NCBI GenBank assembly: GCA_037447655.1
Contig: JBBHKE010000423.1
Span: forward strand, 1-64,000
Direction of reading: 5' to 3'
Length of the DNA: 64,000 nt
DNA from: Zygnema cylindricum
Taxonomy: Eukaryota > Streptophyta > Zygnematophyceae > Zygnematales > Zygnemataceae
The translations under genes and the position numbers were made by a program. The stretch's first letter is position 1; each line of letters begins with the position of its first letter. The notes beneath the pieces are model-generated. The model was given only the letters and a program-made list of their open reading frames with translations. It did no database searches and was not told the origin of the DNA. Below are positions 9,990-22,099 of this stretch, piece by piece.

Positions 9990-12900
9990 CTGCAGCAAAA
10001 ATAAACCATGGAAAAACTAAAAGATTCAAATAAAGACATTGGCGAATGTCAAATATAATTTAATATACCATTTAAAAACCAAGAAAGCATTTCAATATAG
10101 CAGCCTTACAAGTTCAGGTCATGCATTTACATGTGGCATCAATTCAACATATTATTTATTCTTTTGTCTTTAATTGAATGGTCCTACACTATCATTTAAT
10201 TATCTTAAATGACTGGTGCTACAATAATAAAATGCCCTGCAAATTGAAGGTAAAAGAAAACAAATGAGGTCATTTGTTCTCATTTATCTTCATGTAACAA
10301 AAAAGACTTGTAATGTCTCTAGAATTACTTAAGAGTAAGGAAAACCAATTCCTGTAGCACTGTATTAAGTATAATACCATATTATACCAACAGCATAAGT
10401 AATATGAGAAACCGCATTAAATAATACCGTGCTAGTAATTTCTTTTTTATCTTGGAAACTTCAAGTTTGACTATCATGCCTAGTGCATACAATTGGGGAG
10501 AGTGCGAGAGATAAAGGGAGGAGAGAGGGGAAGGGAAGAGAGGAGGGATGGAGGTAGAAAAAGAGAGGGAGGAAGGTAATGTGAGAGAGAGACAGACAGA
10601 GATAGAGAGTGTGAGGGGGAGAGGAAGAGAGGGAGAAAGGGAGGGGGGGAGAGGGGAAGTTGGACAGAGAGGGATGGATGTGATAGTATCGATGAAAGAT
10701 ATTCACCACACAAGCGGAAGCATAAGATTCATTCCATCACCATAAGACAGTACTCAACCGATAAAATTATTTTATGTTTAATCTTTTCACTCATGCGTAT
10801 GTTTTTCTTTCACAGATCCGTTCAAATCATAACGCATTCCTTCTTTACTGTACAAGGCAGCTACGCTACTGTACACGTTCTGCTACCATCGAACAAACAA
10901 ACCTTCACGAAAAAAAACACTAAGAAAAAATCAAAGGACAGAGACCAATACACCACGTCATACACACAAAATAACAATCAACTATAAAGAAACGAAACGA
11001 TAATTAGACGGACGCACAAAACCAAAACAATACAGACTGACGCTTCTTCCATAAAGCCGCCGATTACACAATGTCTCAATACAAGGCACAAATTAGGAAA
11101 ACGATAGGTGGTATTGTCCTCAAATGTTTTAGCATACCTGACGAACCTTGTGTAAAACCCATCACAAGACTCTCACAACATTAAGTAATCAGAGAAATTA
11201 TACAACTCACCCTCCAACAAAGAGCACATATATGGATGTGTGTATACATGAATTTCCTTGCTTTTTTGAAGAGCAAAAATTTTCTCTGATTTAGTAAGGA
11301 AACGGACGTTTTATAGCTTATGTTAGCATTGAAGCCATACCTGAATCTATATAGAGTCCGAAAACACAAATGCGCGTAAGACCTTTTCATTATCTAAAAT
11401 GGAAAGTTGTGCTTAAAAAATTGTAGTGGAAATTTGATCAAAAATCTGCTGAAATACTCCACTTATCACATTCATTCAAAGATATCATTATAAAAATGAG
11501 AGAGTTGGTAACCAACCTTGTACATTAAAACGAAAGTAGACAAAACCCACCTGCAAGACATGTGAGAGAACCGTCTAATCGTCCAGAAGATATCCAATCG
11601 AACAAATGCAAGCATATGTTCCCGGTTTGTCCTTAGAGTCCACACAGGTTCCCATTCCACAAGGGTTGCGCGATGTGAAGGTACATCGAGAGGCTAAACA
11701 AAACATAAATATGGTTTTATTCACTATCTGGTAGATATATACATATATATATATATATATTATATATATGTAATATATATGTATATTATTCTGTTTGTGC
11801 AATATTAGACTTGCCAAAAAGTCTCCACATGCTATTGCATGGGTAAATCTAATGTTGAGTTCAAAGCAAATTTCACAACCAAAAAGATGTTGCAACCAGA
11901 TATTGCGCAATTGCTTTTTAATGTTCGTCTTTGCATTTTGCCCTTGGAAATTTGTCAGCTTTTTTTTGCTAAACAGTAAATAGGCCCTCAAATATATCAT
12001 AGGCCAGGTTCAATAAATAAAAGCAGAAACATGCAAAAAGAAGAAAACGGTGGAAATAATATAAAAGTCCACGTGGCAATGAAAGTAAAATGATCAATGT
12101 AGTAGAGCTATATGAGATATGGGAGATTAGAGATGGTTTTTAGTTAACAAGCCCTGTGGATTTTGTTCCATTATCAACAGTACAGCAATTTCCAATTAAA
12201 AACATGCATTGTAAAGCACTATATAACCAGAAAATCGTATCAAGAAAAAATAGCGTTTTTAAATGCACTTTTACACCACCATTCATGCAAAAGATGTGCA
12301 AAGAATTTTTACTTACAAAATGCTTAAAGTACTGGACACATACACTAGTGGCCATAAACATTTTTGACTTTGGGATTTTATTCAATCTTAAGTATTAACA
12401 GAAACCATAGAATGTAATTTTTTTCTTTTCAATAACAAGTCAAAGTAACTGTATATGCTTAAAAACAAAGTCTAGAAGCACATGAACTGTTTCTCACCTG
12501 GAGCGCAAGTTTGTGTTCCGTCCGTGTTTATCACGGCTACAAATTGATCCATACATTTACAGGTATATGTTTTGCTGTTTGAGGTGCATATGCCGTTGCC
12601 ACATGGGTTCATGCTTCCAGGACCAATAGTAGCTTTCTGTTGTATTTGTGCGTAATTCCTTACGTTGCAAAGATCACTGGCTGGAATGATCCAAGAAAAA
12701 AAACAAAAAAAGCGTTAGAATCTAATCAGGCACCTTGATTGTTATCCACTGATGGTGCTTGCGAATCTATCGTATCTCATATTGTGAAAGTTCATTCAAT
12801 TTACAAATCAACATATATAATAAGAGTCACATGCCACCATATATCATTATCGACTCACACAAAATTTGAAGGAAAAAACGCGTCTTTCACCAAACTTACG

Positions 12901-15900
12901 TTTGGGCTTCATTATTGGTATGATAGCTGGTTGAGTATTGATTCCGCAAATCCCATAACCACTTGATATTTTAATACGCATGTATCCTTTGTCCCCCCAA
13001 CTGGTTCCCCATGAATTTTGAATGAGCCAATAAGGCATATCTGCTGTCAAATCATATCCAATGACTAATACCGCATGGTCCACTCCGTTTGAGAAGCAAG
13101 TCTCGTCATCAAAGACGCCCTGCACCAAACATAGAAACATGCGTCATACAATAGATAATCGTGTACCGCATGAAAATTACTAGGTAAAAATGCACATAAC
13201 AGACCCACAAGGATACAAAAAGCACGGGGATAGCCCAATGACCTGAGGAATAATTTAAAAATAGCATTAAATATAGTTTGCAACAGCGATTTCAAGTTTG
13301 TTGAAAATCAGCAAGATTTTCGGAAACGACATTTGCCGGTTATGGAAAACTTCAAAATATTTACATGTGCTTACCATGTCGAAATTTTTGAAAGCATCAG
13401 AGCTAGCCTCGATAGCGACCACAGCTGGTTGTTGTTGAAGAGCTAGTAAGAGCCCCTTCCAGCCACTCATTTGAATCCTATCATATGATAAGATTTGTAA
13501 TCGGTTTACTTTCTGCAATTTAACGATGAATGTTATATTTTAGTGGTTTATGAGGATTTTACTAATCTTGGGTTACATTATTTAAATATTGAAAAAAAGT
13601 AAGCAGGCAAAACATCATCAAGAAAATTAAAGCACTTAAAACAATAAAATAGAGTAGACAAGGTAAATGAATAATATTCAGCTGCATAATAACAGATGAT
13701 GTGATCGCATGGTATCTCATTTATGTATTGAAGACTAAAAAGGAAAGAAAAATACCTAGGGAAGAAACCTTGAAAGTTGAAAGATACACGAGAGAGCGCA
13801 CAAATGAGGATGTTTGAAAGATGTTACCATTGACTTACATTAACAAATTTGCAGTTGCTTTGATTCGTAAAAACATTTGATGATAAAAGACCAATGTTTG
13901 CTGCGTAATCAAAAGCTTCGGTTGGCCAACCTCCCACACCGCAGTTATTTATGGAGCAATTAAGCATTTGCAAGTGTGGAAAGTCAAGGAGGGGTTGTGT
14001 TCCCGCGTTTGCAATGTAATAAGCATATTCAATGGCAGTGAAAGCAGAAGTGATCCAGCATATGTCTGCACATCACAAAACAAAAATAACACCTAAAAAG
14101 CCATTTCAAATTGTCGACTATTCCCATAATGTGTCTGATGGCTATCCACAAGAACATGTACAAAAAAAAAAAAATTACTGTGGCTGTGGCACAACATTAC
14201 TGTCCTAATGGACGTCACGCTCATCTGTGAAATGTGGTTTGAAAAAAATGAGATGACTTCCATTTCAACACACGAAACGAATTTTTTTGAAGCAAAATAA
14301 ATTAAGATTCAATTTAAAGAGTGAGTGTTTACTGCATCTGTATTGGTCCTTGATGTTGCTTCTAGGTAGCTGAGCAACCCAATTCCATGAGGTCGCCACC
14401 AACCATGTAGGTTTCTTATCCTTCGAATACAAATACCCAGAACTTGCGTAACGAAAAAACTGATTTGTTTTGTTAGAAAATGTTTGCGGCGGTGTTAATA
14501 ATCCCAAACCACGAGATTCTTCACAAAACATGAAAAGAATAAGAATCAAAGCTTAATGTCAGGCTTCAAAAAACATACAGTTTCACATCGTTTTCCGTTT
14601 GGTGCATTACAATGTAATCGCTTAACAATGCACAAGCCCTAATTCTAGCCAAACCAAAATGATGGCTCTAAATTCAAAATAATTACATACTTTCACAAAT
14701 CAAGTATAGATTAAATTTTGGACAGATCACACGATTTCGGCAAACAACAAAACATGCTTGAGGAATTGGCAACTCGTTACAACTATATCACTGACTCGAG
14801 CGATAAACAAAAAAGGGCATATGTGAGTAATGTATCAGCTCAACATCACACCCGTAGAGTGCCTAGCACTAGTTGGTTTAATGGCTTTGAGTTGCTTATT
14901 GTTAAATGGAAGTTGTTACGAGACAAAAAATAATTTTCTCGGGTTATTCTACCTGTATTTTAGAAAGTAACGTTATATAAAAAATTTACATATTTTTAGT
15001 TTCTCTTACATTGACAAAGCTTCATAATACACAAAATATGTTTTACGTTTTTTGCTCACACTTTTTCGTGTCGGGTGTGATAAAGGGCCAAAAACAAAAA
15101 ACAATCACCACATCATTTTGCGTCGATAGAGTCGACCGTTTAGTGACTTACTGAAAGTACACGTGCCACTCACGTCCTCGGAATAGTCATCATCGCATAT
15201 GCATGGTTTCTGCAGTCCAGGACAAATGCCGCGGCCACCACAAGCACCCATTGGTTGAGAAGCATTACAAAACTGCAAACATTGAGATTTTGTCCTTTGC
15301 ACTGCTGAAGGACATTTTTTGACCAAAGGGGTGTCTATGGTGAAGCAATTCCCACTGATCGCGTTGCAAACATTTGGAGTTACTTGAGACACTACTACAG
15401 GACCCGAAAGATAGTTGTTTGTAAAGTCAAAATATGGCGTATGTATCCAAGAATCCAGCGGGAATGGAATAACGCCACTCAACAGATTATCATTCAAACG
15501 CCTGCACAAAGACATAAATGAAAATTATAAACTTCACGTTCAGCATCTGACAAAACCTCCTGGTTTTGAATTTGGCAAACCGATATAAAAAAAATGAAAA
15601 CTGAACCTTCTTACTAGAAAAGCTTGGAACCGATAACGTTTAAATATAAAATCACGTTGACTTTTAACCTACTTTAAACCCTGTTGTAGCACTATCTTAA
15701 GCCGTACGAAATAATACATTTGATTACATGTCTTTTACACATTCCAACATTTTTTTCATTTATGAAATTCACTTCTATAACTGTTATAGCTGAACTGCCA
15801 TTAAAAAGGATATTTTGTTTGTTCAAGTTTAGAGGCGCGGAGAGTGAGGGAGGAACAAGTGCTAGCCGGAGGAATGTATGGTTTAGAGAAAAACTTAAAA

Positions 15901-18900
15901 TAAAGGATAGAGGGGGTTTAAAAAGTAGCAAATATATTAATTGTGTTTTATTTATTTATTTTTTAACATGTTGTAACATGAAAGTTTGGAACTGACATAG
16001 AGAACATTATAAAAGAACAGAAAAATATACACTCTTAGCCTATTTTAAACCATGTTGTGGCACCATCTTGGGTTGTACGAAATTAATACTATTTATTACA
16101 ACAGGCGTCTTACGATGTTTTGAGGGATGTTTCAAATTTATATTATCGCATATATTTCTTACAATTCTCGGAGGGATGTAATTTGACTGATGGACGATGG
16201 AATGCTTCCACTCAACTGGTTGTTATACAAGCCTCTGTGAAACCTCACATCCCCACCCCCAAACCTCTCAAACTTCTTTCAATCAAACTACTTTATTAAA
16301 TTTTTTATTTAATATTTATTATCGTCCATATTTTTTTATCAGTTAATATCAGCTGTTAGATGTAAACTAAAATATTTACTATTAAAATATTAAACATCGA
16401 TATTTATTAGTAACTTAATCGCTTTTTTTTTTTAGTTATATTATATTAATAAATTTATAATTATTATCATCGCGCATAGTTTCTCTCTAAGTTTAGTAAT
16501 TCTGGAAGTTGGTATTATCATTTATTTGCTGCCTTTAGTTCGAGTTAAATGTTAATTTCATTGATCATTTTACTCAATTATCGGTATCACTTTAGATTAG
16601 TTGCAATACATGTTGCTTTTTATCAACTTTTGTTTAACTTTAAATAGTAATGTTAAAAATTATGTTTTCATTGCCTATAGACACCATCCCCCCAACCCCA
16701 TACACAAGCCTAACCCGTGGAATACAATATATATTTTAAATAGTCGTTATTGTTGTTTGGTTGTTAAAATCTGCTTTACAATGTTTTGAGCGGTGCTTTT
16801 AACCAGAAAAGCGCATTTTCTCTTGTATTTCTTACAACCAAAGGAGGGATGTCAGTTGACCAATGGATGATGGAATGCTTCCGCTCAACTGGTTGGCCAT
16901 AAGTAATCTGTGACACATCGCATCCCCGACCCCAAATATCCCAAATATCTTCCAGTCAATTGGCTTATTGTTTTTATTGATGAATTTTTATTATCGTCCA
17001 TGTATTATGATTAATTAACACGAGTTACTAAACATTAATTAAAATTATTATAGCAACTTTTTGGTTTATTCTATCTACTTATATTTACATTAGTCAACTA
17101 CTAAATATTATTACCAGGTTATTTGATGTTATTGAATTTAATCACTTGTCAATATGACCTTAATTTACTTGTATATCTATGGTTTTATAAGTTTTTTTTT
17201 TTTTTTAAATTACTATGGTCGTAACTCATTTTTATTGCCTATTACCAACCGGCACTCCTCTGCCCTCACCTACCCTACGCCACCTATTCACAACCCTAAC
17301 CCGTAAAAATTGTAATATTTAAAGGATCATTTTAGTTTTTTTATTATTATCCACAACAAATTCTGTCTGACAAGTTTTGGGGGGGGGGTTTTCATTGATA
17401 AAAGCGTATTTTTCTCTTTCATATCTTACAATCCTTGGAGGGATTTCAGTTGACCGATGGACGATGGAATGCTTCCACGCAATCTGTTGCCAGGCAAAGA
17501 CCTGTGACACCTCGCATCTCCACCCAGAAACGTCCCACATGCCTTTAATGCAAAGTAGTTAAAAAAAAAAGATTAACAACAATTTTGTCAAGCACAATCT
17601 GGTTACACTTATTTAATATTGTACTCGTGCGAATCCAAACATAAGGTTTGCAGGGTTAATGTTTGTTTCTACGAATACACGAATACAAAATCCCCCGTAT
17701 TTTATCCCACCACCTCCCAAAATCAAAAACAAGAATATTAATACAAAAAATGGAATTTACCTTTGGAACACGTTCATCTTCAATCAAAATGTTATTATTT
17801 TTAAAGTTTTTAATTGGTGAAGTGATAATGCACCCCTCTACAAAGAGTATCACCACTTGAGTATAAAATTTTACGTTTCTTTATCAAACGGGAATTTATG
17901 GATACAAGATTTTATTGGATCCTATTATGTTTTACATTCTTTAAATACCCTTCAACACTTTGAAGCTTTATGAGAAGAAGTGTTTTTCCCCCGCTGCCTA
18001 CCACCCCAACTAGTAACACATACGAATACAATTTTAGTCAACATTTTCTGTCCCTTTCGAATGAAAAGACACAAACAAAAGTAAAATTATAAGTATTGTA
18101 GTATATTTCGACATGAGATGTATTTCCTCTCTCACTCAACACTCACAAGTCGGTTAATCGTGTGAGGTTTCCAATCTCCCTTGCAATGGTCCCCTCCATC
18201 CCCCGGGCGTCTAAAGCGCTGCACCTCCTCCAGTTTATCAATGGACCAAGCCTTTCATCCCCTCTTCACACTTTACCTCTCCTTCCTCTTCCCGGCCCCC
18301 CACTCACCCCTTTTCCCCCTCATCTATCTCCTAGCGAATACCAATAGCAACAGCTTATATTTAAGCTTAGATTAAGTACGATTCAATTGCGCAAATAGAG
18401 GATTTCATTTAGATTTATATTTAACTAGATTTAGTTAGATTTTAATGGAATAGTAAGATTCCACCAATTTGCATTGTGGACCATTTGTTGATTTTAGTGC
18501 GAAATTCATTGCTGAATTCCGTGTAGTTTTCGGTGCGGATCCAATGCAAATTTCAATTCTTTTTGCTATTGGGGAATTCGGTGCTAGATTCATTTATTTT
18601 CCCAATGCTCCCCTTTAGATCCCTCCTTCCTCCTACCCCCTGCTTCCACCTCACTCCTCTTCACTTTTCCTTCCCCCATCTCTTAATGGCATTGCACTTC
18701 TGCTTCAACCCTCTAATCCATCTCCCTCCTCCTCCTCTACCTTCCCCCCTCCCTCACCTCTCAAATAGGATATTTTCTCTCCGCCACCCGTATCCCCTCA
18801 TCTTTCTAACGAGATTTCTCCTTCGCTAATCCCCCTCATTTTCCTTACTCCTCTCCCTCTCCCTCCCTTTCCCCCTCCCACTCATCCCTCCATCCCTCTC

Positions 18901-19502
18901 TTCATGAATTTCCTCATTCTCTCCCCAATCCTTTACCTTTCCCGCCTCCATTTCCTAACTAGATCCGTGATCCCCTCATCCCTCCTTTTGTCACAAAGTC
19001 TCTCTTTTCCTCTCCCTCCACTTTCCCTACTTCCTTCCCTCTAATAGAAAGTTCCTTGTTCTTCCACAACTTTCCCTTTCCCCTCTCCTTTCCCTCTAAC
19101 CGGATCCACCCCCAAACCCCTTCTTTAAAACACACCACTTTCTCTCTCCCCTCCCTTCCCCCTCTCTCCTCCACCCCCCTTCCCCCCTCGCCATCCCCCC
19201 ATCCTGGCTCTGAAAGCGCATCGCAGCAGAGAGTGCCGCACTCTTCCAACCATGCATCCGTGCGGAATTCAGTGCAATATTCAGTGCGGAATTCAGTGCG
19301 AAATTCAACACGGAAGTCAGTGCGGGATTCAATGCGAGATTCAAGGCAGATTTCTCACGGTGGAGAGTGCACGCAGGGACAGTAACTCACACTCTATACA
19401 CGCGACGGGAATCGTCGCAATAGAAATGCTCGTCATCACATGTGAGTGCGGGAAATATCTCCTTGGTCGTGATCGCCGCCCTCACCGCCTCCAGAATCGA
19501 TT
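8285..19502 (-). CDS. Gene A: LRR - papain-like peptidase - EGF - LysM chimeric protein (multi-exon, one frameshift)
   Basis: Hand-spliced GT-AG exons on the minus strand, in transcript order: 19391-19502, 18147-18218, 17430-17501, 16836-16907, 16163-16234, 15152-15501, 14333-14518, 13839-14065, 13375-13512, 12900-13119, 12498-12680, 11551-11693, 9874-9989, 9584-9673, 9277-9387, 8891-9088, 8285-8539 (TAA stop). Reading phases agree at every junction. The encoded part is about 870 residues: LRR N-cap, LRRs, Cys-rich module, C1A peptidase, two EGF-like modules, four LysM repeats. LysM repeats bind N-acetylglucosamine polymers, so a secreted peptidase targeted to chitin- or peptidoglycan-like glycan is the natural inference. 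A signal peptide exon like those of genes B and C was not found upstream. Exon 11551-11693 has a 1-nt deletion, so the gene may be a young pseudogene or contain a sequencing error. Confidence 0.75.
10490..10690. repeat. Purine-rich GA tract inside a gene A intron
   Basis: About 200 bp of near-pure purine on the plus strand (GGGAGAGAG, GACAGACAGAGA) in the 1.56-kb intron between exons 11551-11693 and 9874-9989. The remainder of that intron shows nothing coding. Confidence 0.7.
11551..12680 (-). CDS. Gene A exons 11-12: two EGF-like modules
   Basis: Exon 12498-12680 reads SDLCNVRNYA, then NPCGNGICTSNSKTYTCKCM and ends TQTCAP, with the C-x-G-x-C and C-x-C spacing of an EGF-like fold. Exon 11551-11693 reads SRCTFTSRNPCGMGTCVD, then GTYACICSIGY. 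After GYLLDD one base is missing compared with the two gene C copies (144-bp exons, here 143), so the frame meets TAG instead of reading DGSLTC. The intron between them contains a (TA)n run at about 11745-11790. Confidence 0.75.
12900..14518 (-). CDS. Gene A exons 7-10: papain-family (C1A) cysteine peptidase domain
   Basis: Exon 14333-14518 ends ATSWNWVAQLPRSNIKDQYRC, supplying the oxyanion Gln. Splicing to 13839-14065 creates YRC-N-ICWITSAF, aligning with the papain CGSCWAFS motif, so the catalytic Cys is present; NCSINNCGVGGWP follows as the DC..CNGG equivalent. Exon 13375-13512 has LLLALQQQPAVVAIEA, and exon 12900-13119 has CFSNGVDHAVLVIGYD (catalytic His), then PYWLIQNSWGTSWGDKGYMR (catalytic Asn). 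The mature domain is about 200 residues, slightly short for C1A. Only a short stretch before it (FSNKTNQFFRYASSG) could be the tail of an I29 propeptide; a full ERFNIN prodomain was not seen. Two active-site neighbours differ from consensus (GS to NI). Confidence 0.85.
15152..15501 (-). CDS. Gene A exon 6: last LRR and cysteine-rich EGF-like module
   Basis: This 350-bp exon starts RLNDNLLSGVIPFPLDSW, an LRR that departs from the 72-bp pattern, followed by DFTNNYLSGPVVV. A cysteine-rich part then includes CNAISGNC, KKCPSAVQRTKSQC and ACGGRGICPGLQKPCICDDD. Gene B has the matching exon at 57551-57834 (NNYFTGPVV, then GGPCGGAGVC). Both end in phase 1. Function is unknown; it probably caps the LRR solenoid. 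Confidence 0.7.
16163..18218 (-). CDS. Gene A exons 2-5: four single-LRR exons of exactly 72 bp
   Basis: Exons 18147-18218, 17430-17501, 16836-16907 and 16163-16234 are each 72 bp, bounded by AG and GT, and split the terminal Leu codon at the same position. They encode ALDARGMEGTIAREIGNLTR, SLPGNRLRGSIPSSIGQLKS, LLMANQLSGSIPSSIGQLTS and GLYNNQLSGSIPSSISQITS. The NxLxGxIPxxIGxLxxL pattern is the plant-specific LRR subtype. Because the exons are phase-compatible they could be lost or gained without a frameshift. The introns (about 600-650 bp) show no other coding sequence. Confidence 0.85.
18600..19200. repeat. Pyrimidine-rich tract in the gene A intron after the LRR N-cap exon
   Basis: About 600 bp dominated by CCTCCC/TCTCC on the plus strand. 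Open frames across it are low-complexity Pro/Leu/Ser and are rejected as genes. Confidence 0.6.
19250..19370. repeat. 12-bp degenerate tandem repeat (GTGCGGAATTCA) by the gene A N-cap exon
   Basis: Consecutive GTGCGGAATTCA-like units (GTGCAATATTCA, GTGCGAAATTCA, GTGCGGGATTCA) end just before the exon at 19391, that is, in the intron downstream of the N-cap exon. Scattered related words occur at 18495-18590. The same repeat sits at the same place in genes B and C. Confidence 0.75.
19391..19502 (-). CDS. Gene A exon: LRR N-terminal cap
   Basis: The exon reads ESILEAVRAAITTKEIFPAL, then TCDDEHFYCDDSRRVYRV after an AG acceptor (GCTGCTGCAG), with a GTGAGT donor. It aligns residue by residue with gene B 61774-61882 and gene C 35535-35646. 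The last two bases join the first base of the next LRR exon to make Val. Sequence similarity to gene C continues upstream only to about 19539; the expected signal-peptide exon is not recognisable in the next several hundred bases. Confidence 0.7.
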
Positions 19503-20179
19503 CTGCAGCAGCCGTACGGTCAGACGAGGCAGAGGACCCAATCAAACTTCTATCTTTTCTACCTTCGTGATTTATTGAGTTCGTCGCTTCTGCGAATCTT
19601 GTTAACTGATCTGGTATACGTGGTCCTAGGAACCCTCCTAGTTACCCGAAATGTCTGATCAAGGTCAACAGATGATAACGACGAAGATAAGAAAAAAAAA
19701 GGGCAATAGAGAGCAAAAAATGAAGAAATGGGTTGGTAGAAGGAAGGGGGGTGGTGCGTGTGAGGGAAAGAGTAGGAGGACATGAATCAAAATATGGTTT
19801 TTAGGTTTAAAGACGATAGGTTGGGGGACATGAATGTAAAAACGGCTTTTAAATTTCCTTAGAACCGTTTCAGTTATTGTCTATAAGAAAACATGGCAGC
19901 GAATTTTGAAAAAGAAAACGGGGCACGTAAACGTTTCGCGTTTTGTTTTCTGTCTGTTTTCCAAACGCGCGGGTGGGAAAACGGCTGCGCGGCTTGGCGC
20001 GCCGTAAAACGAATTGGAGGGGGGGCGACGTGGATTCCTCGACCCATAGACCCACCGGGCGTCCGTAGGCCGAAATTTGCAAGGCTCAGTAAAGGGAAAA
20101 ACTTTATTACAGAAAGTGCGACGGAAAAACAATCAAAGTACAAAAGGGGTAAAAAAAAAAAGAAAATAGAACAGTAAAT
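19503..20179. other. Upstream region of gene A, first exon not found
   Basis: The first 37 bp still match the end of intron 1 of gene C, then similarity stops. A plus frame at 19893-20177 has no recognised domain and overlaps frames on the other strand. No promoter could be assigned. Confidence 0.35.
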
Positions 20180-20897
20180 TACACTTTGAATCGCTATTAG
20201 CGTTAATAACGCAAATACGGTGACCCAAATTTTGACCCTCGAACCTAAACTAGAGTTAATATCTTTAATTGTTTTTTTACGTCAATATAGGTATTTTCGA
20301 ATTAGCGTTAATAATTCTAATTTGGACAGTTTTAAAATAATGTATTTCGTCAATCGCTATTAGAGTAACGGAATAAATAGCGTAAAAAAAATATTAGTGT
20401 TATTAACACTAATCGGGAATTTTATTTTTTTGAAAAAAAAAATATATACTTATTAATCCCTAACTGTAATTTGGGTTGTCGTGAAAAATAAATACCCGCC
20501 CTTAAAATGTCTACAGTAATATGCGTACCCGTACAAAATCTGACAATTCGTACGCCGTCGCGCTGTTCACACTTTCAACGGACGAACATATGAGAACGTG
20601 ATTTTTGTCGAAGAGTTTGCGTCTCTTTCTTCCAGTGCACATTCACATGTGTGCGCAATAATGTTAAGTGTCTTTTTATGCCATTGTAATTCAAAAAGTA
20701 CCATTTCGTACGGAGATTTACTGTCCGTACGACACACTATTTCCATCGCTGTGTACTTTCCTTATTAACGCTAATTGAAAAAGAAACCTAATTATAATAA
20801 TGGAAAAAATAAAATTATGGATTGTATTTCGGGTTTTTTTTTTTGAAAAAAAGGCACCGAATTGGCGTTATATACTCTAATAGCGATTGGCGGTGTA
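20180..20897. mobile_element. Larger composite element of the TACACCG family, about 718 bp
   Basis: The left end TACACTTTGAATCGCTATTAG and the right end CTAATAGCGATTGGCGGTGTA are imperfect inverses of each other and of the family TIR. Internal GAATTAGCGTTAATAA and CAATCGCTATTAGAG words near 20300-20360 and 20870-20890 suggest nesting or rearrangement. No coding sequence. Confidence 0.55.
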
Positions 20898-21353
20898 CTT
20901 TGAGAATCGTTACTCGGGTCAGCCGAAAAACGTCCAATGAAATTTCACCATCCTTAACTTCGAGCAAGTCCGTAAATTGATGAGCACTTTCGCCTTTTCC
21001 ACGTAAGCACTAATATCCATTTGGAAATTTGCAACCTAAGAGCCTCCATTATCGCAAAAAAGTTAACTACAAAAAACATTGAATCGCTATGATTTTTTTT
21101 TTTGTAGCTTTATAACATACGACAAGCCAAACTAAAGGGCTATTCCTTGGAATAGACGTTTGGCCCAACTTTTTGTTAGGGTCACTGTTGAGAATCGGCC
21201 GTCGGCGGATTTGACAATGTTTCGGGTGACTCGGCGCGATTCGATCTTAGGACGGATTCGCGATTTGTGTACCTTATTTGGTTTGATGTACTTTTTCGGT
21301 CTTGGTAAACAAAATGCTCATCACCGAGTCTGTACGGCACTGTTGTCAACGGA
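20898..21353. other. Intergenic, no gene seen
   Basis: Sequence between two inverted-repeat elements; no supported frame or motif. Confidence 0.3.
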
Positions 21354-21573
21354 ACAGCCGTGAATTGTTATTCGCGTCAATTTTTTTTCGCCACTTAAAA
21401 CATCTTTTCTCTGTACACACTTGTTGGATTTTCAATTTGAGACCGCCAATAGGAAGCTGAGAATGTTACCTTTCAATCGCAACCGTCAGATCCACAATCC
21501 CACAAGTGTGTACGGAGAAAAGATGTTTTAAGTGGCGAAAAAAACATTGACGCTAATAACGATTCACGGTGAA
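21354..21573. mobile_element. Foldback MITE, about 220 bp
   Basis: The core arm TTCGCCACTTAAAACATC and its inverse GATGTTTTAAGTGGCGAA flank a short loop, with an inner ACACACTTGTTGGATT arm and its inverse, as in the copy at 5971. The outer TIR is eroded on the left (CAGCCGTGAATTG) and better kept on the right (CGATTCACGGTG). Confidence 0.7.
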
Positions 21574-22099
21574 CCGTCCACGGCTCCACGCCAAATTCTT
21601 GAGGCGACTTGTTGCTACGTGGCCAATCATATCACATCAAAAAGTGTAATTCTCAACAGTTGATGGTTTTCTCCATTCCCGTTGGTGTTAGCGGCCGTCA
21701 AGTGTGTACGCAGAATTTATGACACCATCTCTGGCAACCTTAGGGTTGACACCAAAGGTTGAGAAGTATGAACTTTTTACAAAAATTTTATAGCGGGTAC
21801 GGACCGTCGAGGCCTCAAGGGGCAAACCGAACTGACTGCACTATTCGGTCCAAGGCTTTTATGAAAAATTCCGTACTCTATTTTAATTACCTAATTTTTC
21901 CATTTGCTCTATTTTACCTAATCCGACCTGTTAGATTCAGCCGCTTTGTTACTTCAATATTTTGGTCTCCACGCACATAATTTGGAGTCCCTGTTACTTA
22001 ACAAACAAGGGTTTCCAATAATTAAACGCCTCATAATACTCTCAATGTCATTATTCTGCCCTTTAAGTGCTCCTCGCTCCCATTAGACTTAGCTTTCTT

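Noticed and set aside
14718-14933. 71-codon plus-strand frame inside a gene A intron
   Set aside because: No recognised motif, no partner exon, and the surrounding gene is on the other strand.
18162-18829. Proline-rich plus-strand frames
   Set aside because: Pyrimidine tract in a gene A intron, antisense to a solid LRR exon.
19893-20177. 94-codon plus frame MAANFEKENG as a gene or as gene A's missing first exon
   Set aside because: Wrong strand for gene A and no domain; overlapping frames of similar length on the minus strand.
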